Assembly: GCA_964477295.1 (NCBI GenBank)
Contig: CAYZEZ010000139.1
Span: forward strand, 1 to 12,063
From: CAYZEZ01 sp964477295
GTDB taxonomy: Bacteria; Bacteroidota; Bacteroidia; Bacteroidales; SM23-62
DNA length: 12,063 nucleotides
Reading direction: 5' to 3'
The translations under genes were made by a program, and so were the position numbers. Below, piece after piece: positions 1-6,693 of this stretch. The notes beneath the pieces are model-generated. The model saw only the letters and a list, made by a program, of their open reading frames with translations, did no database searches and was not told the DNA's origin. Position 1 is the first letter of the stretch; every line of letters begins with the position of its first letter.

Positions 1-680
1 TTTTGAGTATCATACCAGCCGTTTTCACAATAGATATAATTTTCTTTACTGATTATTTCGGTCGGACCCAGGAAGAAGGCGACCTCTGATATTGTGTTAT
101 ACTTAAGGGTATCAGAGTAGATGGTATAATCTGGATTGATGATTACAACGCTGTCCCTGAAGTAAAACAACTTCTCCCGGGAATAATAGTATCCCACCCG
201 GCTGGTCAGGTCATTATCTCCATTTACAATATGCCCCCCGTTGAAATAATACCCGATATTATCCCGCAGGTTGAAATCCATGTTATTGGTTTCAAGCCTG
301 GTTTCCTTATCGATAAGTATAACATTGTCCCTTATCTGGGCTAATTTCTGGTTTCCCAGATATTTCAGGTAGTCTCCAAATAAATGAAGGGTATCACCCT
401 GGATGATATGGATATTATGGTAAGCATTTACATAATTTTCCTCAGTATAGAAATAGGCACTATCGCAATGCATGATGGCCTCATCCTGTTTAAAAATCAC
501 ATTGCCAAGATATTTAATGGCATTGGTTCCAAGGGTTGCATCATACTCCATGTCGTCGCTGTTAAGGATCTCAATTTGCTTGGTATGCTGGGAGAACAGG
601 GGTATGGAGGAGAACAGGAATAGAAGGGGAAAGATATGAATTAAGAGAATATTTACGCTGGTTGCCTTATTAATATGCAT
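1..680 (-). CDS. OstA-like (LptA-related) periplasmic protein, N-terminal part, cut by the window edge
   Basis: Reading the minus strand from an ATG at 680 gives 226 open codons that run off base 1. An in-frame TAA lies two codons before that ATG, so no earlier start exists. Residues 1-30 form a signal peptide (basic start, long hydrophobic run, ending FSQ). From about residue 35 the protein is a series of short beta-rich repeats with motifs such as 'YDATLGTNAIKYLGNVIF', 'MHCDSAYFY' and 'GDTLHLFGDYLKYLGN'. This is the pattern of the Bacteroidota OstA-like family (OstA_2), related to LptA and the N-terminal domain of LptD, which carry lipopolysaccharide across the periplasm. It starts 26 nt after the surA stop, so it is probably co-transcribed with it. 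The C-terminal half is outside the window, so it could be a short LptA-like or a longer protein. Confidence 0.85.
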   Translation of the reverse strand, partial: MHINKATSVNILLIHIFPLLFLFSSIPLFSQHTKQIEILNSDDMEYDATLGTNAIKYLGNVIFKQDEAIMHCDSAYFYTEENYVNAYHNIHIIQGDTLHLFGDYLKYLGNQKLAQIRDNVILIDKETRLETNNMDFNLRDNIGYYFNGGHIVNGDNDLTSRVGYYYSREKLFYFRDSVVIINPDYTIYSDTLKYNTISEVAFFLGPTEIISKENYIYCENGWYDTQ

Positions 681-706
681 AAGTTAACGCGTTATTCCTT
701 AAAGAC

Positions 707-2047
707 TTATTGGTTCCATGCTTTATTGTTGAAATCACATCCGGCAAAAGATTCATCGATATGGATATAGGTAGTACGAATCTTATCATTGATCCACTCC
801 TTAAATATTTTGTCCTGCTTGTCCATAAGTGCCATATTCTGTATGACAAGGTAATCCTCTTTCAGGGTTGCCTGGTGGGGTTCGGTCCTGTCTGTCAGCA
901 TAATGATTTTATAGACCTCTTTTTTGTTTTCGTCAACAGAACCAAACGGGTTGCTAATCTCATTCACTTTTAGATTTCTGACAGCCTCGAACTCTTCTGG
1001 ATTCAATTCATTTAAGATGAACTCAGTGGAATAATCGTAAGGATTAACTACCCTTCCTCCATTTACTGCGGTTTTTTCATCCTGGGAGAAATAAAATACT
1101 GCCTTTTCAAAAGATATACTGTCATTTCTGATGCCATCGGCAAGGCTGTCGAGCCGGGCAATGGTTTTTTCCACACCATCCGGATCAACTTTTGGTTTCA
1201 TCAGGATATGCCGTGTGTTGACCTTATCGTCGCGCCGTTCTATCAGTTGGATAATATGAAAGCCAAATGCAGATTCCACAATATTGGAAACCTGGCCTTC
1301 CTTGAGGCTGAAAGCGACTTTTGAATATTCCGGATCCAGTTCAGCCCGGCCCATAAAACCAATTTCCCCACCCCTGGGAGCTGCGGGACCTTCAGAATAC
1401 AGCACAGCCAGGGTCCTGAAATTTTCACCCTGCAGGATACGTTTTCTCAGGTTAAGCAATCGTTCACGTACTTCCAGTTTGGCTTCCTCTGTAACAGGTG
1501 GGTACATAGCAATTTGCCTCATCTTAATTTTGGAATCAATATACGGTATACTGTCTTCTGGCAACTTGTTGAAGAATTGTCTCACTTCGGATGGAGTGAT
1601 TGTAACATCGTATGCAATATTCGATTGCATCTGGTTAGTGATCAGCTGATCCCTGATAAGATCGCGAAAATCTTCTTTAATTTCCAGGATTGTTTTATTA
1701 AAATATTTTTCGAGCATTTCCTGTGATCCAATCTGGTTGATAAAGTAATCCAGCCGGGCATCAAGTTGCATTTCCACTTGTGATTCGGAAATCTCAATAC
1801 TATCTATTTTGGCCTGGTTAAGAAGTAGCATCTGTCCAAGATACTCTTCAAGGATCTCGCATTTCATGTCGCCTTTTGAGGTAATTCCCTGGGCCTTGTA
1901 TTGGAGATACATGTTTTCAATATCCGACTGTAATACGGTATTGTCTCCTACCACAGCAACGATCCGGTCAATCATCCTTGCCTGCCCGAAAATGAAGTTT
2001 AAGCCTGCAAGGAAAATCAAACCGGTCAGTATAAATTTTTTAATCAT
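707..2047 (-). CDS. surA: SurA-type periplasmic chaperone / peptidylprolyl isomerase
   Basis: A 446-residue protein with a signal peptide (about 1-22, ending IFGQA), then the SurA N-terminal chaperone region starting 'IDRIVAVVGDNTVLQSDI', which is very typical of SurA. Two parvulin (PPIC) domains follow, at about 173-270 and 276-386. Known SurA proteins escort unfolded outer-membrane beta-barrel proteins to the Bam machinery. Domain 1 keeps the 'GGEIGFM' and 'FGFHIIQL' motifs (H264) but has Gln178 where the first histidine of the parvulin pair normally sits ('MRQIAM'). Domain 2 has the first histidine (H280 in 'TRHILM') but a lysine replaces the second ('VYKIIM'). Isomerase activity may therefore be weak, with chaperone function dominant. 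It lies 36 nt after the lipoprotein gene and 26 nt before the OstA-like gene, consistent with an outer-membrane biogenesis operon. Confidence 0.93.
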   Translation of the reverse strand: MIKKFILTGLIFLAGLNFIFGQARMIDRIVAVVGDNTVLQSDIENMYLQYKAQGITSKGDMKCEILEEYLGQMLLLNQAKIDSIEISESQVEMQLDARLDYFINQIGSQEMLEKYFNKTILEIKEDFRDLIRDQLITNQMQSNIAYDVTITPSEVRQFFNKLPEDSIPYIDSKIKMRQIAMYPPVTEEAKLEVRERLLNLRKRILQGENFRTLAVLYSEGPAAPRGGEIGFMGRAELDPEYSKVAFSLKEGQVSNIVESAFGFHIIQLIERRDDKVNTRHILMKPKVDPDGVEKTIARLDSLADGIRNDSISFEKAVFYFSQDEKTAVNGGRVVNPYDYSTEFILNELNPEEFEAVRNLKVNEISNPFGSVDENKKEVYKIIMLTDRTEPHQATLKEDYLVIQNMALMDKQDKIFKEWINDKIRTTYIHIDESFAGCDFNNKAWNQ

Positions 2048-2083
2048 AATCTTTATTCTTCCTTCTGAATTCAGACTTCTTTT

Positions 2084-2929
2084 TTAATATACCTGAAAAT
2101 TCCCCTTTCTCAGTGCATCGCTATAGATGTTATTTTCAAGGTCGTTGATAAATTGAACCTTGCGTTTATTCAAAATAATACTCCTGATGTTGTCATCCAC
2201 AAACTCAATGGGAGCTTCTGTACTTGCCAGCCTGTAATCCTTAATGTAAACAAAATACCTTGATGCAGAGTCCTGCTGATCAATATAATTGTAATATCTC
2301 AGGTGCCTCGCGGGATTCGAAATTTGAGTGGGTAGCTCCTGAAGAATATTCTCAAAGGGGATCCAACCTTCGCCAAAATGATCATACTTATTAGCAAACT
2401 GGTAACAGTAGTCTTCCAACTGCTGTATGTCTTCATTTTTATCCGACCGGTATAACTGACTGATCATATTTAGGTTGGGTGCGTCTATCGGGAGTTTGAT
2501 AAAAAGTGCTTTCACTATTATCTGGTCCAGTAAAAAAATCGATGAATTCTCGGAATAATATTGTTCTATTTCTGAGAGGGTAACCATGGTATCGAGTTTC
2601 TGTTCGATCAGGGATTGTTCATATTTGAATACCAGTAAAGAAGATCTGTATTCATCCACTTGTTTGGAGACATCTTTTTGTATATCAGTAAGGTTAAGGT
2701 CAGCCTTTTCCAGCAGCAACTGTTTTTTAATCCATTTGTCAATGAAGTTTTTCATTATCACCAGGCTGTCCTCGGCTGAGAGACTTGAGATAAAGATATC
2801 ATTGACATCAGTTGGGAAAAGGTATTTATCATTTACCCTGGCAAGTGGTTCCTCATGGGACTTATTCTCAAGCGAGGTGCATCCGATGATGCCAGCAAGA
2901 AGGGTAATAACTATTACAGATGTCTTCAA
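2084..2929 (-). CDS. SurA-N-like periplasmic lipoprotein without a recognisable catalytic PPIC domain
   Basis: A 281-residue protein with a lipoprotein signal: hydrophobic segment then lipobox 'IIGC', lipidated cysteine C17. Residues 28-110 ('PLARVNDKYLFPTDV' and following helices) resemble the N-terminal chaperone segment of SurA/PrsA-type proteins. The middle, where a parvulin fold would be, has none of the usual catalytic histidines or GG-x-G motif. The C-terminus is a helix ending in 'GNFQVY'. The start is a TTG at 2927-2929: there is no in-frame ATG between the stop of the preceding gene (TAA, 2942-2944) and this codon, and the first internal ATG (codon 59) would remove the signal sequence. 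It lies between two PPIC/SurA genes, 12 nt after the first and in the same reading frame as it. It is probably a holdase-type partner of its neighbours; that role is inferred from context. Confidence 0.85.
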   Translation of the reverse strand: MKTSVIVITLLAGIIGCTSLENKSHEEPLARVNDKYLFPTDVNDIFISSLSAEDSLVIMKNFIDKWIKKQLLLEKADLNLTDIQKDVSKQVDEYRSSLLVFKYEQSLIEQKLDTMVTLSEIEQYYSENSSIFLLDQIIVKALFIKLPIDAPNLNMISQLYRSDKNEDIQQLEDYCYQFANKYDHFGEGWIPFENILQELPTQISNPARHLRYYNYIDQQDSASRYFVYIKDYRLASTEAPIEFVDDNIRSIILNKRKVQFINDLENNIYSDALRKGNFQVY

Positions 2930-2941
2930 TTTTGATCTATC

Positions 2942-4903
2942 TTATTGGGAATGGCTATTTACTTTCGACAACAAATCCTCATTTACCTTTATTGTATATT
3001 TCGCTCTTAATTCCTCAATCCAGAGCTTCTCGAGATAAGTCTGATAATCAGCAGTCACCAGTCCCCTTGATTCATTCAATTTTTTTGGTCCCGGTTTGAT
3101 TATATTATTTTTCTGAATAAGAATAATCTTATCACCAGACTGTAAATTTTCAGAAAGTGGATTATTCCAGTTCATCTTGTCCACAAATTCATTATCACCT
3201 GGCTCGTAAATTCCTTTAGCATATTCAACACAGGAGCTGTCTTTAAAAATCTCGAAGAGTTTGCCTGCTAATTCATCAGGGGTTGCCTTTTTCATTTTTT
3301 TCATCAGTAGCTCCCTTGCCTTATTTGCTACACTTTCATCCCTGCAAGTGTACAAAGTGGCATCCATTCTTTTATCCCAGCTATAATTGTTTTTATTTTT
3401 CTCATAAAAGGCCAATAAACCGGTAGTATCCTGTATTGCTTTTGACCATACCATCTGGTCCGTCAGGTCAAAGAGCAGAATACCATCATGGTATTCCTGG
3501 AGCAGGTACCTGTAATCCGGGTATTTATAAACCAGTTGATCCTCTTCATATTCAATCACTTTATTATCAACAAACTCATTGTATTTATAGTTGATGAATG
3601 CTATTATATTCATCCTGCTGGTTGCCTGTCCGTGTTCAAGGACCTTGGCGAAATCGCTTTGCAGGATCTCCCTGTTACCAATTTTAAAAAGAGCTTTATT
3701 CAGTTTAGCAGCCTTGTCGGCTGTCCAGGTTCTGTTGAAAATTGTTGAGTCCACAACACTGTAAAATTCAGCCAGCCTGCCAGGATATTCCTTAAATTGA
3801 TATTCATTCTTGATTTTGCTGACCATGGCTTTTTTACTGTAGCTGTTCCGGTCACTCTTGCTGACCATGGCTTTTAGTTCCTCTTTAGATGCTTCAAAAT
3901 CATCTACTCCAGTCTTCTCAATTAACTTGATAATATGCCATCCGAAGGATGTTTTTATGGGTTCTGAAATGTCACCTGGCTCTTCCAGTGCGAAGCTGGC
4001 TTTTTCAAATTCAGGGACCATTCGTCCGGTACCGAAAGCTGGCAACTCACCTCCTCTGGCTGCTGATCCCCTGTCTTCAGAATATTTTTGGGCCATTAAA
4101 GTAAAATCCTTGCCCATCTGAAGACTATCATAATACATGAAAATTTTTTCTTTTGCTGTTTTCAGATCCTCCTCGCCCATCCCCTGAGGTGTCAGCACCA
4201 TAATATGAGCCACTCTCACTGTTCCCTTCGCCGGCCTTTTATCATTTATCCTGATGAGGTGATATCCGAAACGGGTCCTTACAGGCATAGATATCTCACC
4301 CACCTTCGTATTGTAAGCTCCAGATTCAAAGGGGTATAGCATCCGGAATACAGTAAAGTAACCAAGGTTGCCGGAATTGTCTTTAACAGACGGGTCATCA
4401 CTGGTGGCTTTAGCTACAGTTCCAAAATCTTCTCCCCCCACAATCCTTTCGCGGATCTCAATTGCCTTTTGCCATGCATTTGCCGTGTCGGCAGGTGAGG
4501 CAAACTGATCGCACCGGATAAGAATATGGCTTGCATTCAAATCATATTGTGCCCGATCAAATGCTTCTTTTACCAGTTCGTCAACTTCTTCTTTATCACT
4601 GAGATATGGTTTTGCCAGCTGCTTCTTATAACTATTGAATTCCCTTTTGAAAGCTTCCGTTGTATCAAGCCCAAGTTCCTCAGCTTCTATAACCTTAAGC
4701 TTGAAATTGATAAAAAGATCGAGGTATTCGGATACTGTTTGCTGTTCTATGGATGGATTACTGTTATTCTTATTGTAAATCCTTTCGAATTCGCTGAGTG
4801 AAATGTCTCTGTCATGAATTCGCATCAGTATATCATCATCCGGTTGACATGATGCGATTATCGGAATAAACAGTACTGAAAGAAGAACTAATTTTTTAAT
4901 CAT
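2942..4903 (-). CDS. Peptidylprolyl isomerase lipoprotein with two PPIC (parvulin) domains
   Basis: A 653-residue protein. Residues 1-19 are a lipoprotein signal with lipobox 'IASC' and C19 as the lipidated cysteine. A SurA-like N-terminal helical region follows (about 25-120), then two parvulin domains at about 123-219 and 230-328. Both keep the pair of histidines expected for an active parvulin (H126 and H215; H233 and H323), with 'FGYHLI' and 'FGWHII' end motifs and a 'RGGELP' loop. The remaining 320 residues are a long helical C-terminal region with no family I recognise. It would act as a foldase/chaperone for exported proteins in the periplasm. It is the first chaperone gene after guaB (50-nt gap) and is followed by two related genes. 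The acidic run right after the lipid cysteine (CQPDDD) resembles the Bacteroidota surface-export signal, which would be unexpected for a periplasmic chaperone. Confidence 0.92.
   Translation of the reverse strand: MIKKLVLLSVLFIPIIASCQPDDDILMRIHDRDISLSEFERIYNKNNSNPSIEQQTVSEYLDLFINFKLKVIEAEELGLDTTEAFKREFNSYKKQLAKPYLSDKEEVDELVKEAFDRAQYDLNASHILIRCDQFASPADTANAWQKAIEIRERIVGGEDFGTVAKATSDDPSVKDNSGNLGYFTVFRMLYPFESGAYNTKVGEISMPVRTRFGYHLIRINDKRPAKGTVRVAHIMVLTPQGMGEEDLKTAKEKIFMYYDSLQMGKDFTLMAQKYSEDRGSAARGGELPAFGTGRMVPEFEKASFALEEPGDISEPIKTSFGWHIIKLIEKTGVDDFEASKEELKAMVSKSDRNSYSKKAMVSKIKNEYQFKEYPGRLAEFYSVVDSTIFNRTWTADKAAKLNKALFKIGNREILQSDFAKVLEHGQATSRMNIIAFINYKYNEFVDNKVIEYEEDQLVYKYPDYRYLLQEYHDGILLFDLTDQMVWSKAIQDTTGLLAFYEKNKNNYSWDKRMDATLYTCRDESVANKARELLMKKMKKATPDELAGKLFEIFKDSSCVEYAKGIYEPGDNEFVDKMNWNNPLSENLQSGDKIILIQKNNIIKPGPKKLNESRGLVTADYQTYLEKLWIEELRAKYTIKVNEDLLSKVNSHSQ
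3816..3875. repeat. 18-bp direct repeat, 42-bp period, inside the PPIC lipoprotein gene
   Basis: The 18-base string TTGCTGACCATGGCTTTT occurs at 3816-3833 and again at 3858-3875. The period of 42 bp equals 14 codons, so the protein carries two copies of the segment KAMVSK about 14 residues apart, just after the second parvulin domain. It looks like the trace of an in-frame duplication in a helical linker. Confidence 0.7.
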
Positions 4904-4953
4904 TGGAATAATAATTTTTGTTTCGCTATAAGAACGTAAATGGTTTATATTTA

Positions 4954-6423
4954 TTACCGGCTGTAATTTGGAGCCTCCCTTGTAATGGTTACATCATGGG
5001 GATGGCTTTCAATGACACCTGAATTGGTAATGCGTACGAATTTGGCCTCCTGCAGTCTTTCGATGTCAGGTGTACCACAGTACCCCATTCCTGCCTTGAG
5101 ACCGCCAACCATTTGATAGATAACCTCAGACAGCGTACCCTTATATGGAACACGGGCGGCAATACCTTCTGGCACCAGCTTATTGATATCATCTTCCATA
5201 TCCTGGAAATATCTGTCTTTCGAACCATGCTGCATGGCTTCAATAGATCCCATTCCCCGGTAAGATTTGTATTTTCTGCCATTATAGATAATGGTTTCTC
5301 CGGGAGATTCTTCAACCCCCGCGAACAGGGATCCGGCCATGATGGAATTAGCGCCGGCTGCAATGGCTTTAACGATATCTCCGGAATAACGGATCCCCCC
5401 ATCTGCAATGACAGGAACACCTGAACCTTTGATAGCGTCGGCCACATTGAAAATGGCTGTTAATTGAGGAATACCTACTCCTGCAATGACACGGGTGGTA
5501 CAAATAGATCCGGGTCCAATACCGACCTTGACTCCATCTGCTCCCATATCCACCAGTTTTTTTGCGGCATCTGCCGTGCCAATATTTCCTGCAATTATAT
5601 CAATGTTACTGTAATTTTTACGGGTCCATTTCAGAATATCCAATACACTTTTAGTGAAACCGTGCGCCGTATCAATGATTATGGCGTCTACATCCGCCCC
5701 GACCAGGTTGTCGATGCGCTTCCTTGTGTCATCACCAACTCCAACAGCTGCCGCAACCCGCAACCGGCCATTGGGATCCTTACATGAGTTTGGTCTGTCT
5801 TTAGATTTGGTGATGTCTTTGTAGGTGATCAACCCGATGAGCCGGTTATCATTGTCGACCACCGGTAATTTTTCAATCTTATGTCGCTGCAGGATATCTG
5901 CTGCTTTAATCAGGTCGGTTTTTTGGGTAGTAGTAATGATATGCTCAGATGTCATGACTTCCACTATAGGCTTTTCCATATCGGTTTCAAACCTCAGGTC
6001 GCGGTTGGTTACAATGCCTATTAGTCTCTTTTCTTCATCAATCACCGGGATTCCTCCAATCTTATACTCCTGCATCAGGTTAAGGGCATCGGAGATGGTC
6101 CCGTCCTTGAGAATGGTGATGGGATCGAGTATCATGATGTTCTCGGCCCTTTTTACCCTTTTTACCTGCCTGGCCTGATCTTCCACCGGCATATTCTTAT
6201 GGATAACACCGATACCTCCTTCCCTTGCAATGGCAATGGCCAGCTTATCTTCCGTTACCGTATCCATGGCTGCAGATACAACAGGAATATTCATTTTGAT
6301 GTTCCGTGAGAATAGGGTGTTCAGGTTTACTTCGCGGGGAAGAATCTCTGAATACGAGGGTACCAGCAAAACATCGTCAAACGTTAAACCTTCAGAAATT
6401 ATTTTCTTTTCATCGAATGACAT
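4954..6423 (-). CDS. guaB: Inosine-5'-monophosphate dehydrogenase
   Basis: GuaB oxidises IMP to XMP with NAD+, the committed step of guanine nucleotide synthesis in the cytoplasm. The 489-residue length is standard for bacterial IMPDH. The N-terminus 'GLTFDDVLLVPSYSEILP' is diagnostic. Two CBS domains are inserted at about 95-150 and 155-205 and probably sense purine nucleotides. The catalytic loop is 'GIGPGSICTTR' with nucleophile C308. The IMP phosphate-binding segment is 'DGGIRYSGD' (341-349), and the flap carries the catalytic arginine R424 in 'AARVPYKG'. All expected key residues are present. It is the first gene of the leftward cluster; the next gene begins 50 nt downstream. The functional link to the chaperones is not obvious and may only be shared transcription. 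Confidence 0.98.
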   Translation of the reverse strand: MSFDEKKIISEGLTFDDVLLVPSYSEILPREVNLNTLFSRNIKMNIPVVSAAMDTVTEDKLAIAIAREGGIGVIHKNMPVEDQARQVKRVKRAENIMILDPITILKDGTISDALNLMQEYKIGGIPVIDEEKRLIGIVTNRDLRFETDMEKPIVEVMTSEHIITTTQKTDLIKAADILQRHKIEKLPVVDNDNRLIGLITYKDITKSKDRPNSCKDPNGRLRVAAAVGVGDDTRKRIDNLVGADVDAIIIDTAHGFTKSVLDILKWTRKNYSNIDIIAGNIGTADAAKKLVDMGADGVKVGIGPGSICTTRVIAGVGIPQLTAIFNVADAIKGSGVPVIADGGIRYSGDIVKAIAAGANSIMAGSLFAGVEESPGETIIYNGRKYKSYRGMGSIEAMQHGSKDRYFQDMEDDINKLVPEGIAARVPYKGTLSEVIYQMVGGLKAGMGYCGTPDIERLQEAKFVRITNSGVIESHPHDVTITREAPNYSR

Positions 6424-6455
6424 AGTCGGTGGTTTTAGTAGTTTATAAAATTGTG

Positions 6456-6463
6456 CGAAATTA
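6456..6463 (-). promoter_or_regulatory. guaB: Candidate Bacteroidota -7 promoter box for guaB and the leftward cluster
   Basis: The minus strand reads TAATTTCG here, close to the Bacteroidota sigma-factor -7 consensus TAnnTTTG, and lies about 33 nt before the guaB ATG. I do not see a clear TTG -33 element at the usual spacing, so the call is tentative. Confidence 0.4.
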
Positions 6464-6498
6464 CAAAAAAATGGCGATATTTATTTACCGTGAGTTTT

Positions 6499-6546
6499 AA
6501 GTCGTGAATCGTGAATCGCGGGCAAGGGATTTGGGCAGTGGGCAGG
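6499..6546 (+). repeat. Degenerate 7-bp repeat block between guaB and recQ
   Basis: The plus strand begins AAGTCGT, GAATCGT, GAATCGC in strict 7-base steps, then becomes less regular but still holds GGGCAGT followed by GGGCAGG. The AAGTYGY opening resembles the AARTTGC opening of the other heptamer arrays in the window, and this block faces the array at 6608-6691 across about 60 nt. It is the most diverged member and could be an unrelated short repeat. Confidence 0.5.
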
Positions 6547-6607
6547 ATGAGGCAAGTGTCAGGTAATGAGGATAAAACATCTTACCCCTTACTCTTCACA
6601 CACACAA

Positions 6608-6691
6608 ATAACCTGCAACTTGTAACTTGTAACCTGTAACCTGTAACCTGTAACCTGTAACCTGTAACCTGTAACCTGTAACCTGCAACTT
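6608..6691 (-). repeat. Twelve-unit heptamer array ending two bases before the recQ start codon
   Basis: On the minus strand the units are AAGTTGC, eight perfect AGGTTAC copies (6629-6684), AAGTTAC, AAGTTGC and AGGTTAT, all in 7-base phase. On the plus strand this reads as repeated AACCTGT. The array ends at 6691 and the recQ ATG is at 6694, so it must form the 5' untranslated region or the promoter of recQ. Because 7 is not a multiple of 3, the plus strand meets TAA in every frame, so it cannot be an N-terminal extension of RecQ. Runs of identical units are prone to slippage, so copy number may vary between strains. Confidence 0.95.
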
Positions 6692-6693
6692 CT

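Noticed and set aside
384..623. Plus-strand open frame of 79 codons
   Set aside because: It lies antisense to the OstA-like gene, which has a signal peptide and family motifs.
4989..5447. Second minus-strand frame of 152 codons inside guaB
   Set aside because: It is an out-of-frame shadow of the well-conserved guaB coding sequence.
6608..6691. CRISPR array
   Set aside because: Units are 7 bp with no spacers and no cas genes are present.
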